From the IMG/VR virus record IMGVR_UViG_3300047560_000921, positions 62,001-126,000 of that record: a stretch of 64,000 nt of DNA. One strand, written 5' to 3'. Made by a program: the position numbers and the translations under genes. The stretch's first letter is position 1. Each line of letters begins with the position of its first letter. Below, one piece after another: positions 1 to 8,744 of this stretch. The notes under the pieces were generated by a model. It was not told the DNA's origin, did not search any database, and was given only the letters and a program-made list of their open reading frames with translations. The DNA is from a virus.

Positions 1-796
1 GTCCGCTGTCAATTAACAAGTCATCGCGGATAACTTGGTTTTTCTTTTCGATATTAAGAATACGTGTAAATGAGTTTGTAATCGCCGCAGTGTAGTAAGC
101 AAACGGGTTTTCTGATTTTGATTCGTCAAACTGTAAACCAATTTGACTTAACTGTAGTAATGCTTGACCGCGCATTTCTTCTACGTAAGTGTAACCGCGC
201 CAGTTGCTACGCATACTATAACGTTCGCAAAGTTTGATATACATTTGGGCTAAACCACGTGTAGTTTGTCCATGGTCAACACTAAATGATCCTGTAGCCA
301 AATCGCCCTTCCAGTGACTGCGGGCAACTTCTTCCCATGCACCGTTAATTTTAGCAAAGTGCTTGTATGGTGGGAAATTTACTTTGCTGTGATAGTCAGA
401 TGTAATCTTAGGCTTGTTTTTGCGCCCAGGCTCTTCGGGAATATGCCCAAACGTCATTAGTCTAATAACTAAGTCGTCGGCATTAATAGTTTCTGGATCT
501 ACTTTGTGCTGAATAGCTTTTGGCCTTTCGCCCTTGCTGTTGCGTACTTCTTCCCATTCTTTAAGAGCGGCTTCGTGTGCTTTTACGCTGAGTACACTGG
601 CTCTGTTAGCTTTTGCTTCAGCAATAACGCCGTTAGGGAATTTTTCAGTGGGAGTATCGTTAAAATCATTTAAATCACGTACAATAATGTCATATTGAAA
701 GTATTCTGGGGCTTTGAGCCAGGAGTAAGTCATCTTACTTTTGTGAATTTCTTTAAGCAATTCTTTGTTGCTTAGATATATTTTAGGTGCGGTCAT
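1..796 (-). CDS. 55: Late-transcription sigma factor, T4 gp55 family (3' end outside window)
   Basis: Phage sigma factor that directs host RNA polymerase to late promoters, with the sliding clamp as co-activator in T4. About 265 codons are visible. From about residue 181 (GLAQMY) it aligns well with T4 gp55: a helical segment, NWRGYTYVEEM, then FDESKSENPFAYYTAAITNS, equivalent to FDETKYKNPHAYITQA in T4, which is sigma region 2. The first 180 residues have no equivalent in T4 gp55, where the match begins near residue 44, so this protein has a long N-terminal extension containing lysine- and tryptophan-rich stretches. The start at 796 has no Shine-Dalgarno sequence; a sigma-70 type -10 box ends 6 nt upstream, suggesting a leaderless mRNA. 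An alternative start is the in-frame ATG near 733. The family call is firm; the exact start is less so. Confidence 0.85.
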   Translation of the reverse strand, partial: MTAPKIYLSNKELLKEIHKSKMTYSWLKAPEYFQYDIIVRDLNDFNDTPTEKFPNGVIAEAKANRASVLSVKAHEAALKEWEEVRNSKGERPKAIQHKVDPETINADDLVIRLMTFGHIPEEPGRKNKPKITSDYHSKVNFPPYKHFAKINGAWEEVARSHWKGDLATGSFSVDHGQTTRGLAQMYIKLCERYSMRSNWRGYTYVEEMRGQALLQLSQIGLQFDESKSENPFAYYTAAITNSFTRILNIEKKNQVIRDDLLIDSG

Positions 797-802
797 AAGG
801 CT

Positions 803-832
803 ATTGTAACAGTTATGCAGTACAAGAGTCAA
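803..832 (-). promoter_or_regulatory. Sigma-70 promoter of gp55
   Basis: On the minus strand, TTGACT (827-832), 18 bp spacer, TACAAT (803-808). Six nt separate the -10 box from the gp55 ATG, so transcription should start on the A of the start codon. Confidence 0.55.
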
Positions 833-839
833 CTCTTGT
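822..839. repeat. 18-bp palindrome overlapping the gp55 -35 box
   Basis: ACAAGAGT-ca-ACTCTTGT: perfect 8-bp arms with a 2-bp centre, covering the -35 element (827-832). Its position fits a repressor or activator operator; it is not followed by a T-tract, so it is not an intrinsic terminator. Confidence 0.45.
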
Positions 840-868
840 CAACGTCAAAAACACCGTTTTTACTTGCC

Positions 869-877
869 ATAAATATT
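869..877 (+). promoter_or_regulatory. Probable late promoter of the nucleotidyltransferase/baseplate operon
   Basis: ATAAATATT 19 nt before the ATG at 895, with an AAGGA ribosome site between. It matches the core of the T4 late consensus TATAAATA and heads a run of virion genes. Confidence 0.55.
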
Positions 878-894
878 AGATAAGGATCCGTAAT

Positions 895-1515
895 ATGAGA
901 TTTAGTCAAATTAGCAAAAACTTTGTAGTAGTATATCCAGGCCGTTTTCAGCCTTTCCACTTAGGGCACAGGGGTGTTTACGACCATTTAGTGCATCAGT
1001 TTGGTGCAAGTGCTGTGAGTATTGCTACCAGCGATAAAGTTGAATTGCCTAAAAGTCCGTTTAGTTTTGCGGAAAAGAAAGCATTAATGATGCTTACTGG
1101 TGTACCGGGCAATGCAATCGTACAGACTAAAAACCCATATCAAGCTCAAGAAATTACAGCACAGCACAATCCTGCAAAAGACGTTCTAGTATTTGCAGTG
1201 AGCCAAAAAGATATGGACGAAGATCCTAGGTTTAAGTTTGGCACTAAAAAGGACGGAAGTCCAAGCTATTTACAGCCTTTTAAGAAAGATTTCGATTTCG
1301 CAACGTTTGACAAGCATGGCTACGTTTATGTTGCGCCTACGGTACAATTTAAGATTCTGGGACAGGAAATTCAAAGCGCCAGTGAGATTAGACGCATGTT
1401 TGCAGAATCAGATACAGAAACAAAAATGAAGTTGTTTACTGAGTTGTTTGGGAAGTTTGACCAGCAGTTGTTTAATATGGTTGATGCTAAACTAGGAGCA
1501 ATCCAGCATGATTGA
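895..1515 (+). CDS. Nucleotidyltransferase of the HIGH superfamily (cytidylyl/adenylyltransferase-like)
   Basis: Transfers a nucleotide to a phosphorylated substrate. Near the N terminus GRFQPFHLGH carries the HxGH motif of the nicotinamide/pantetheine adenylyltransferase and cytidylyltransferase superfamily; near the C terminus SASEIRRM stands where the second nucleotide-binding motif (ISSTxIR type) is expected. At 206 residues it is a single domain, without the Nudix or kinase domain of NadM/NadR-type fusions. It heads the baseplate operon and overlaps the next gene by 8 bp, so it is made late. The substrate (NMN, phosphopantetheine, CTP-linked) cannot be decided. Similar stand-alone genes occur beside virion genes in marine T4-like phages. 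Confidence 0.75.
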   Translation: MRFSQISKNFVVVYPGRFQPFHLGHRGVYDHLVHQFGASAVSIATSDKVELPKSPFSFAEKKALMMLTGVPGNAIVQTKNPYQAQEITAQHNPAKDVLVFAVSQKDMDEDPRFKFGTKKDGSPSYLQPFKKDFDFATFDKHGYVYVAPTVQFKILGQEIQSASEIRRMFAESDTETKMKLFTELFGKFDQQLFNMVDAKLGAIQHD

Positions 1516-2116
1516 TTATACAAAAAGAGTAGCATTGGCCAGCAAGAAAGGTGTTGCTGATCCATTGTTTACTAGTCCTATGCTTGCACCGCTAAAGCAG
1601 TTTGGCGGCGTAATGTTTCCTTACATGCCCGACATTCAATACGATGTGCGAGCAGTATGGGACCCACAGCCGTTAACACATACAAACTACGCACCTAACA
1701 TTTATCAAAGAACAGAAAACCCAAAGATAAGTATTAACAATGCTAAGTTTACAGCCAGTACAAAAGAAGAAGCAGAGTACATGGTTGCAGTTATGCATTT
1801 CTTTAAAACTGTAACTAAGATGCACTTTGGTGTAAACGACAGTTTACGTGGCAGTCCTCCTCCTGTACTAGAGTTTAGTGCGTATGGTCCTGCTATATTC
1901 CAAAGCGTTCCGGTAGTAATCAGTTCTGTAAACTACAGATACCCTAGTGATGTAGACTACACTCCAGTAGATACCCCAATCGGGCAAGTGGTTGTTCCTG
2001 TAGTGCTAGAAATGACTATCGACTTAACAACACAATACAATACTAACCCTATTAAAAACCAGTTTAGTATTAAGGATTTTGCAGACGGCAAGTTAGCTAA
2101 GAAAGGATACATTTAA
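1508..2116 (+). CDS. Baseplate tail-tube cap/initiator-like protein (gp48/gp54 type)
   Basis: Probable baseplate protein on which the tail tube is nucleated. Features typical of the gp48/gp54 group: a W-x-P segment early, a beta segment KISINNAKFT, a helix EEAEYMVAVMHFFKTVTKMHFG, then GSPPPVLEFSAYG and a closing VNYRYPSDVDY, the pattern of tube-like beta folds with one helix between strands. At 202 residues it is shorter than T4 gp48 (364) or gp54 (320). It sits directly before the gp53-like gene (1-bp TAATG overlap) within a baseplate cluster. The fold assignment comes from motif order, not from a strong match to T4; which of gp48 or gp54 it replaces is open. Confidence 0.5.
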   Translation: MIDYTKRVALASKKGVADPLFTSPMLAPLKQFGGVMFPYMPDIQYDVRAVWDPQPLTHTNYAPNIYQRTENPKISINNAKFTASTKEEAEYMVAVMHFFKTVTKMHFGVNDSLRGSPPPVLEFSAYGPAIFQSVPVVISSVNYRYPSDVDYTPVDTPIGQVVVPVVLEMTIDLTTQYNTNPIKNQFSIKDFADGKLAKKGYI

Positions 2117-2412
2117 TGGCATCAACATACGCAACAAGTAGTCCATACGCAAATACTCGCGTTAACAGATTCTATTTGGACTTAGCCAAGTTACCTGCTA
2201 TCGCCCTAGACGGTACAGAAGTAGAAGTAACCATTGAACCAAAGTACAATCACAGGCCAGACTTATTGGCCTACGAAGCCTATGGGTCTAGTAAACTGTG
2301 GTGGATATTTAGAGCAGTGAACCCCGACGAACTAAGTGACCCAGTGTTTGATTTTAAAGCTGGCAAGAAGATTAAATTATTAAGTAAAGACAGAGCAAAG
2401 ACATACTTGTAA
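2116..2412 (+). CDS. 53: Baseplate wedge protein, gp53 N-terminal/LysM-like domain
   Basis: Small protein (98 aa) with RPDLLAYEAYGSSKLWWIFRAVN, closely resembling the T4 gp53 segment RPEELANAIYGNPQLYWVLLMCN, followed by FDFKAGKKIKLLSKD, the LysM-like ending seen in short gp53 homologues of marine phages. T4 gp53 joins baseplate wedges into the hexagon. Here only this core domain is present; the C-terminal half of T4 gp53 (196 aa) is missing. It follows the tube cap-like gene with a TAATG overlap and precedes the hub-like gene by 1 nt, so all three are probably translated together. Confidence 0.65.
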   Translation: MASTYATSSPYANTRVNRFYLDLAKLPAIALDGTEVEVTIEPKYNHRPDLLAYEAYGSSKLWWIFRAVNPDELSDPVFDFKAGKKIKLLSKDRAKTYL

Positions 2413-2413
2413 T

Positions 2414-4756
2414 ATGGCAGACAAAAAACCCCCAATGAGTTCGGCTGAAACAGCCGCCTATGATGAAGGCAGAGCTAATGCAGCCAATAATATCAACGCA
2501 CGAGTAGAGGCACTAAAGAAGTCCGAAACTATCAAGGATGTAAATCAAGCCGATAAAACAGTAACGCCTATCCAAGTTGATATTGCCAAAAGTGCAGAAG
2601 CTATGGGTAGCTTTAGACCTAACGTATTAAACGATTATCAAAACATTGCTTACTACCTACGCCTAACAATGATTCACCCACAGTTACTACAAGACTGGAA
2701 TCCAGCGCAGGGTGTTGTTATTGCAGAAACTGCAACAACCAGTGATATGGTTATTAGCGAAACTAACATTAAGACTGTTTGTAACTGGGATAGTAAAACT
2801 CAAAACGTAGTAGCAACAACTGGTGAAATGACTATTGTAGAACCACTAGGTGTTCGCTTCTTAGATAAACTAGTACGTACAGCTAACGCATTGCGTATTT
2901 CAAATCATACACAAGCCCAGTATTATCTAGAAATTACATTTAAAGGTACAGATCCTACTAGCGGCGAGGAAGTATTCATTCCTGGCTTGTATTACATTTG
3001 GCCTATTGTATTCCGTAAAGTAGACATGGACATTACTGAACGTGGCGGGCAGTATAAGATTCAATTTGTTCACTTGGAAGTAAGCGCACAAGAACTAGTT
3101 GTCGAAAACTTAAAAGATATTGTTAACGTGTCTAGTACTAGTGTAGGCGAATACTTTGAAGGATTGCAAACGGCGCTTAACAACAAAGAAAAGCAAAAGG
3201 TATACGTTAGTAAAATCATACCTAACGAGTACGAATTTATTGTAGATCCTGAAATTGCCAAATACAAGTTTGCTAACTTTAATCCAGGTAAAATTGCAAC
3301 AACAAAAAGCTCACAAACAAGCCCAGACGGCAAAGGCAAACAAGTATTCCGAGAAGGCTCTGGCATATTAGGTTTGATTAACGTTATCCTTGCTGGTACA
3401 GATGAAATGCAACAAATGCAACGTGTAGAACGTAAAGGTTCGGCTGGCAATGAAAAAGGTTTGCCTAGCAAAGTAACACCAGACGAAGCCGCAGACCCAT
3501 ATAAGTTCTTCCGTGTACAAACTTATACACAGGCAATTGAATTTGATAGTTACACAAAAGACTACGCAAAGAAAATTACTTACAAGATTATGCCATTCAT
3601 CACGCCACAGGTGGTAACACCGGCTGACCAAGATTCACAACAGGGCGGAGATGATGCAGTTAACAAAGAAACAGTTAAGAAGCGTTACGAAAAGTTAAAA
3701 GTTCTTAACATGTTAAACAAGCGTTACGATTATTTTTACACTGGCTTGAACACTGAAGTAAGAAATTTCAAAATTACTTTGAACAATGCGTTCTTCCAAC
3801 CAGTGCCAACTAACGGAACAGCATTTGCCGACACTAGCCAACACGGTCCTAAGATTAAAGGTAGTCCCGAAGGCGAACGTGCAGAAATTGATAAAGCACG
3901 TAAAGAGTGGAAAGATAACGCACAAAAGCTAAAAGACAATAGAGAAGGTAAAGGCTTTTATCTATTCAATAACAGGGAAAAAGAAGAAGCTCGCTTGATG
4001 CAAGAACAGGCAAATAATCCTGTAATGAAAGCTAAACAAGAAGCCGCAACTACATTGCTAGGCCCTATTAAAAGGTTTGGTCAAAATGCACCTAAAGCCG
4101 ATCCACACCAGTTGCGTATATCTGGGTTAACATATCAGGACAGCGACGGTGTTGTTGATGATAACAGTGTTAACGCAGGATGGTTATTGAACCGTTTCTT
4201 AGAAGACGATACTGACAAAGAAAGCACTGAAGGTGTGGAAAGTCCGTTTAGTAACAACCGCGGCAGCTTTGGCTATATCTTCAACCAGCTACGTGCCAGT
4301 GCAGACTTATGTGCTATCGACATTGAGATTGTTGGTGATCCATTTTGGTTCGGTACACCTAACAGTATTTTGTTAGAAAAGCTAGCAGGTAATGCAGATA
4401 TGAAAAACTCTGATATGACGCTAGCAGACTACAACAAAGGCGGAAACTATTTCTACTTAACTGTGCAAACTCCTAGTGACTATGATCCTGCCGATGGCTT
4501 GATGAAGTTCGACCAGAACCAAATGATTTCGGGATTGTATCTAGCAACTACAGTTGAACACACGTTTAAAGGACAATTTGTACAAAAGATTCACGGTGTT
4601 CGTGATGCTAACATTATTGCTAGTTACTTAGGTGTTAGTAAAGAAGCGGTTGAAAAACAACAAGCAGATGCAAAGAAAGCATCGGATGCTACTAAGAGTG
4701 CAGTACAACAACAAGCAGACACGGCAGGAGCCAAAGTACCATCAGCGAAGAAATAA
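2414..4756 (+). CDS. Large baseplate hub-like structural protein (gp27 position)
   Basis: A 780-residue virion protein between the gp53-like gene and the gp5 spike, where the hub (gp27-type) is expected. Residues about 65-240 form a beta-rich domain (NVLNDYQNIAYYLRLTMI onward). The middle (about 400-600) is charged and probably helical or flexible (repeated Lys/Glu/Gln). The last 150 residues hold IEIVGDPFWFGT and MISGLYLATTVEHTFKGQFVQKI, the typical end of hub domains of the late-control-D/gp27 class, where a strand pair follows the phrase ISGLY-x-V-x-x-V-x-H-x-F. The extreme C terminus is Ala/Gln/Lys rich. Much larger than T4 gp27 (391 aa), so it may combine hub and another baseplate role. 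Confidence 0.55.
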   Translation: MADKKPPMSSAETAAYDEGRANAANNINARVEALKKSETIKDVNQADKTVTPIQVDIAKSAEAMGSFRPNVLNDYQNIAYYLRLTMIHPQLLQDWNPAQGVVIAETATTSDMVISETNIKTVCNWDSKTQNVVATTGEMTIVEPLGVRFLDKLVRTANALRISNHTQAQYYLEITFKGTDPTSGEEVFIPGLYYIWPIVFRKVDMDITERGGQYKIQFVHLEVSAQELVVENLKDIVNVSSTSVGEYFEGLQTALNNKEKQKVYVSKIIPNEYEFIVDPEIAKYKFANFNPGKIATTKSSQTSPDGKGKQVFREGSGILGLINVILAGTDEMQQMQRVERKGSAGNEKGLPSKVTPDEAADPYKFFRVQTYTQAIEFDSYTKDYAKKITYKIMPFITPQVVTPADQDSQQGGDDAVNKETVKKRYEKLKVLNMLNKRYDYFYTGLNTEVRNFKITLNNAFFQPVPTNGTAFADTSQHGPKIKGSPEGERAEIDKARKEWKDNAQKLKDNREGKGFYLFNNREKEEARLMQEQANNPVMKAKQEAATTLLGPIKRFGQNAPKADPHQLRISGLTYQDSDGVVDDNSVNAGWLLNRFLEDDTDKESTEGVESPFSNNRGSFGYIFNQLRASADLCAIDIEIVGDPFWFGTPNSILLEKLAGNADMKNSDMTLADYNKGGNYFYLTVQTPSDYDPADGLMKFDQNQMISGLYLATTVEHTFKGQFVQKIHGVRDANIIASYLGVSKEAVEKQQADAKKASDATKSAVQQQADTAGAKVPSAKK

Positions 4757-4759
4757 CAA

Positions 4760-6721
4760 ATGGCAATTAGTAACGCGGCCAGTAAAGTAAGGCCACAATC
4801 AAGAGACGATACCGCTAGTAGAATTAATATGCCCATGGGCATATACATAGCCATTGTTAAAGACAATGCTGACGATAAAGGCATGGGTAGACTGCGTGTT
4901 TGGATTCCTGAGTTCAAAAGCGACCCTGCTGACAGTTCGGCATGGACTACAGTAAGTTATGCTAGCCCGTTTGCAGGCGCCAGCGATCCACATGCAACAG
5001 GTTCTAATCCAAAGAGCAGTACAGAAACTCAACGTGCATATGGTATGTGGTTTGTACCGCCTGATGTAAACAACGAAGTTCTAGTATGTTTCCCTAACGG
5101 AGACATTACTAAAGGTGTTTGGTTTGCGTGTTTGTACCAAGAAGCTAATACGTTTACAGTGCCTGGTATACCATTTGGTAAGACTTACGGTGACACTACT
5201 AACGCAGAAACTTATCCTAGTGCAGAAAAGAATAAACGTGACTTAGACAACGATGCTAGCTTACGTCCACGCCATCCTACGCTAGCCGATGCATTAGATG
5301 ACCAAGGTTTAACCACAGACTTCTTGCGTGGTAACAGTACCAGCGGCGCCCAACGTGATGATATTAGTAAAGTATACGGCATTTTAACTCCGGGCCAACA
5401 TCAGTTTGTCATGGACGACGATAGCAAAAATGCTTACATTAGATTACGTACACAAAACGGCGCACAGATTTTTATCAATGATACCTTTGGTATGATTTAC
5501 TTGATCAACCGTGACGGCACAGCGTGGTTCGAGTTAAGTGCAGATGGACACATTGATGCATACGCAGAAGGCGGTATTAACATGCATACCTTAGGCGACA
5601 TTAACTTCCGTGCTGGCAAAGATATTAACTTAGAAGCCGCAGGTAAAATTCAAATGAACAGCGGCTCAGACTTAAAAGTTAGTGTCTCTGGTAATGGTAA
5701 CTTAATTGTAGGCGGCGATTTGCGTATAGGTGCAATGGGCGCAACACACTTAGGCGCCGGTGGCAACCTAGTATTAGGCGGCGCACAGTTGCACTTAAAC
5801 GGCCCAGCACCAGAAAGTCCAGAAGGCCCAGATGAAAACGGCCTGGCAGTTAACACTGGTATTCGTAGCAGTATTGCAAGCCGTGTTCCAGAACATGAAC
5901 CATGGCGCGGCCACGTTAACTTACCTAACCCAGGTTTAACTAGTAAGACTCGTAGCGAACAACAAACTGCCGCCGATGGCGGCCCTGGATTACCTGCAGA
6001 TCCAAACGCTAGCTCTACCCCATTGGACACAACAGGCATTGAACCTAATGCCAACGTAGATACAAAAAATGCAGTGGACGTGGCAGGATTACATTTAAGC
6101 AAGCCTGGAGCAGACTTCATCTTGGGCATGGAACGTTTCAGGCCAGTTGAGTACTGGGACTTTAGAGCGCACAGTATTGGATTCGGACACTTACAAGACG
6201 GAAAGAAATACGACAAGCCTAGTGACTTCGACAATGGTATGACTTACGATGCCGCTTATAATAAGTTCCTGGTTGATGTGCAACAATTTGAAAATTCTAT
6301 CAAGTCAGCTTTCAAAGGATGTAAGATGACCCAGAACCATTTTGATGCATTAGTAAGTTGTGCATATAATATGGGCGCCGGTGGCATGGGCAAGCTAAGT
6401 TACCAAAGTAAGAACATCAAAGACTGGGGTCGAGAAGGTAACTGGGATAACGTTGCTAACTGTATTAGTAGTTGTCCGCACGAAAATGCACGCCGCTTGA
6501 AAGAAGCCCAAGTCATGAAGTCAGGTAACTACCCACAAGGCTTGACGCGAGTACAGTTGGAAAAAGAAGGCTATAAAGTAGCTAAAGGGCAAATAGAAAA
6601 CAGTAAGGCGCAGATTAAAGGCCCTGAACTTGGCCCTGGACGATACAAGCCTATATTTGGTACACCAACAGAAGTACAGAAGCGCCAGTGGGCGGGCGTT
6701 AAAGGCAATGCAGTAACATGA
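4760..6721 (+). CDS. 5: Baseplate spike with tail lysozyme (gp5 family), lysozyme at the C terminus
   Basis: Cell-puncturing spike. Residues about 25-120 form the gp5-type OB fold (GIYIAIVKDNADDKGMGRLRVWI; VCFPNGDITKGVWF). Residues about 250-360 are the repeating beta-helix (GDINFRAGKDINLEAAGKIQ; GGDLRIGAMGATHLGAGGNL). A linker rich in Pro/Ser/Asp leads to a GH24 lysozyme domain at about 440-620: MERFRPVEYWDFRAHSIGFGH, with candidate catalytic E458 and D467, and S472 in the place of T26 of T4 lysozyme, then FDALVSCAYNMGAGG. In T4 gp5 the lysozyme lies between the OB fold and the helix; here it is last. The D-to-S distance is one residue shorter than in T4 lysozyme. Start 4 nt after the hub gene. 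Confidence 0.85.
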   Translation: MAISNAASKVRPQSRDDTASRINMPMGIYIAIVKDNADDKGMGRLRVWIPEFKSDPADSSAWTTVSYASPFAGASDPHATGSNPKSSTETQRAYGMWFVPPDVNNEVLVCFPNGDITKGVWFACLYQEANTFTVPGIPFGKTYGDTTNAETYPSAEKNKRDLDNDASLRPRHPTLADALDDQGLTTDFLRGNSTSGAQRDDISKVYGILTPGQHQFVMDDDSKNAYIRLRTQNGAQIFINDTFGMIYLINRDGTAWFELSADGHIDAYAEGGINMHTLGDINFRAGKDINLEAAGKIQMNSGSDLKVSVSGNGNLIVGGDLRIGAMGATHLGAGGNLVLGGAQLHLNGPAPESPEGPDENGLAVNTGIRSSIASRVPEHEPWRGHVNLPNPGLTSKTRSEQQTAADGGPGLPADPNASSTPLDTTGIEPNANVDTKNAVDVAGLHLSKPGADFILGMERFRPVEYWDFRAHSIGFGHLQDGKKYDKPSDFDNGMTYDAAYNKFLVDVQQFENSIKSAFKGCKMTQNHFDALVSCAYNMGAGGMGKLSYQSKNIKDWGREGNWDNVANCISSCPHENARRLKEAQVMKSGNYPQGLTRVQLEKEGYKVAKGQIENSKAQIKGPELGPGRYKPIFGTPTEVQKRQWAGVKGNAVT

Positions 6722-7191
6722 TTTACGAACTCAAAGGAATCAGCTTTCCTAATAGATGGAAAGAAGATAATTTAAAGTGGATCAACTGGGACAGGATACA
6801 TATTGCCCAACACAAGAAGTCAGTAACGCCTATCGGCGAGCATAAACAGGAATTTCTACAATGTATTCCTGCTAGTGTAAAAAGCATTGCCATAGAACCA
6901 AGCTATAGTATGTATGGTCCCACACTTCGTGAACACTACGGAAAAAGCATTTGGTTTACTTGCATGATTATGCACTTGCATACAGCAGGCGAGCAATACT
7001 ACTGCACCCAAAACAATGAGCGAGTATTACTTGAACAAGGCAAAGTGTATTTTGTAGATATACAAACTGACCCAATGCTTTGGGATGTGAAAAATACTGG
7101 CATGGTGTATGCCAGTATTAAATTTAAAATACCTACAAGTGAAGTGTTGGAAATACTAAAAGCAGATCCAACAATAGAAGTTATTTCTTAA
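6718..7191 (+). CDS. Oxygenase-fold-like protein lacking metal ligands, function unknown
   Basis: 157 residues, overlapping the spike gene by 4 bp (ATGA), so co-expressed with the baseplate. The second half, LLEQGKVYFVDIQTDPMLWDVKN, parallels INIEQGRVYYVNTKKTHRTISW of the 2OG oxygenase at 10631-11335, including the ending (IKFKIPTSEVLEIL against IMNIPFTVANVNKVI). The HxD and distal His ligands of the active enzyme are absent here. It may be a catalytically dead double-stranded beta-helix protein recruited to the virion, or an unrelated cupin. The gene converges on the minus-strand gene at 7181 with an 11-bp overlap. Confidence 0.4.
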   Translation: MIYELKGISFPNRWKEDNLKWINWDRIHIAQHKKSVTPIGEHKQEFLQCIPASVKSIAIEPSYSMYGPTLREHYGKSIWFTCMIMHLHTAGEQYYCTQNNERVLLEQGKVYFVDIQTDPMLWDVKNTGMVYASIKFKIPTSEVLEILKADPTIEVIS

Positions 7192-7420
7192 GATTTTCCA
7201 TGACCATATCTTTTGCTTTGTCTTCGATAGCAGTATCTTCGGCAATAAGCATTTGAGTGGTCATTAGTTTGACAAATTCTTTTACTTCGTGTTCGCCATT
7301 CTCGGTCCACTTACTGTACTCGTGCTGTCGTCCGATATCGCTTTTACGAAAGTATTTGTGGTTGTTGGCTAACTCTTTTAAGCCTCCATATAGCATTGCT
7401 TTTACTGTGTCTGGTGTCAT
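7181..7420 (-). CDS. Conserved small phage protein
   Basis: 79 residues from ATG at 7420 (MTPDTVKAMLYGGLKEL). The frame stays open upstream into the ligase gene, but the AAGG ribosome site 5-8 nt before 7420 and the fit just behind the ligase stop (7431) choose this start. Predicted mostly helical, acidic at the end, with a Tyr/His-rich middle (NHKYFRKSDIGRQHEYSKW). Function unknown; its place behind DNA ligase suggests a replication-period gene. Confidence 0.65.
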   Translation of the reverse strand: MTPDTVKAMLYGGLKELANNHKYFRKSDIGRQHEYSKWTENGEHEVKEFVKLMTTQMLIAEDTAIEDKAKDMVMENLKK

Positions 7421-7430
7421 AATTACCTTA

Positions 7431-8744
7431 TTAGATTTTCTCGCCAGCCTTGAAGCCTCGGAAACGTAAGAACCGTGGAAACCTGAGCGAATAAGAACCA
7501 TCCTGATTCTGTGTGACTGCGTCTGCGCGAACTTCGACAACTTGTCCCAGTAAGCGATTTTTATCAGCCCAATAGTCATCGCGGTTAGCGTCAGTAAAGC
7601 CACTGCCGACATTGACGGTGATAAATTTTCCGTCATCATCACCTTCGCAAATAATTGCACCAAGTCGTCCTTCATTGCGTCCCGTTCCTTCTTCAACCCC
7701 GATTACAGTCAAGCTAACTTCAATAAACGGCTTGAGCTTGAGCCAAGCTACACTGCGTTTACATTCGTATCCAGCCATTGGATCTTTAAGCATGATACCT
7801 TCGTATCCGCCGGCAATGGCTTGTGCATTAATTTCTTTATATCGCTTTTGCCCTTCGGGCTTGTCCAAGTCAACAAGCTCGTGTCCCACAACCTGCACGT
7901 TGGGCAATTCTGCTTGATACTTGTTAATCCATTCTGCTAGATTTTGACTACGGATAAGTTGATAGGTATCGTACTTGCCGCTTTCAAAGTTAGACAACGG
8001 CATCATGTCAAACAGATTAAGGACTGCGTCATTGCTTTGCACATCGCTTTTACGATGCACTTGTTTCATCAAATCTTGGAAGCTAGAGCTCATAATCTCG
8101 CCGTCAAAGACATAGGGCTCCGACAAGTTATGAGCTACCTTGGCAAACTGTTCTGTAACGTGCGGGAAGTTTACCAGCTCTTTACCATTACGACTAAACT
8201 GATCAACGCGACCATCAGGGTAAGCGATAGTAATGACCCGGACACCATCCAGTTTGACTTCGATGAGTTTCTGTCCAACCACTTTGGACTCATGATTAGT
8301 GCTATCGTGAGCAAGCTGACAACTAAAGACAGGAACTGCGTAAGATCCATATTTTTTCCCTACTACGTTATTAATTGTTTTTTCGCTAACGCCGCAACGC
8401 AGGTCCTTAATAAGGATTCGGCGATACCAAAAATTCCATTCGTCTTGCTTTGCGGCACTTAGGCAAAGCTCAATGGCGCTACGTGCATCGTTACCAGTAA
8501 GGGCACGAGTGCGAAGATTTTCTGCAAGCTCGACAAACGCATCCCATGGCAGGCCTTGCCCGTCTGGCCCACCGTGTGTGGGAACTTGCTTGACACCAAA
8601 GGTAACCATGGCGTCTAGCGCCATCCGGCAACCATCAAAGAATACAGTGTTGCCTTCTTTTGCAGTTGCTTCAATGACACCTTCTTTGAACAGTCGGCTA
8701 TTGTCAGATTCTAGTTGTTGGATAATTTCAAAAGGTTGACGCAT
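7431..8744 (-). CDS. 30: ATP-dependent DNA ligase (T4 gp30 family)
   Basis: Seals nicks in phage DNA during replication, recombination and repair. All nucleotidyltransferase motifs are visible: motif I EVKLDGVR with the adenylated Lys164, motif III FDGE (213-216), motif IV EGIMLK (315-320), motif V WLKLKP (334-339), then the OB domain ending in LRFPRFLRFRG. The N-terminal 150 residues match the gp30-type DNA-binding domain (IELCLSAAKQDEWNFWYRRI). 437 residues against 487 in T4. The start at 8744 follows the preceding gene's stop at 8757 by 12 nt, so it is probably transcribed from the strong promoter at 9212-9240. Confidence 0.93.
   Translation of the reverse strand: MRQPFEIIQQLESDNSRLFKEGVIEATAKEGNTVFFDGCRMALDAMVTFGVKQVPTHGGPDGQGLPWDAFVELAENLRTRALTGNDARSAIELCLSAAKQDEWNFWYRRILIKDLRCGVSEKTINNVVGKKYGSYAVPVFSCQLAHDSTNHESKVVGQKLIEVKLDGVRVITIAYPDGRVDQFSRNGKELVNFPHVTEQFAKVAHNLSEPYVFDGEIMSSSFQDLMKQVHRKSDVQSNDAVLNLFDMMPLSNFESGKYDTYQLIRSQNLAEWINKYQAELPNVQVVGHELVDLDKPEGQKRYKEINAQAIAGGYEGIMLKDPMAGYECKRSVAWLKLKPFIEVSLTVIGVEEGTGRNEGRLGAIICEGDDDGKFITVNVGSGFTDANRDDYWADKNRLLGQVVEVRADAVTQNQDGSYSLRFPRFLRFRGFKAGEKI

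Noticed and set aside
7181-7696. Upstream-extended form (171 codons) of the small gene at 7181-7420
   Set aside because: The extra part overlaps the C-terminal domain of DNA ligase in another frame; the ATG at 7420 has a good ribosome site.
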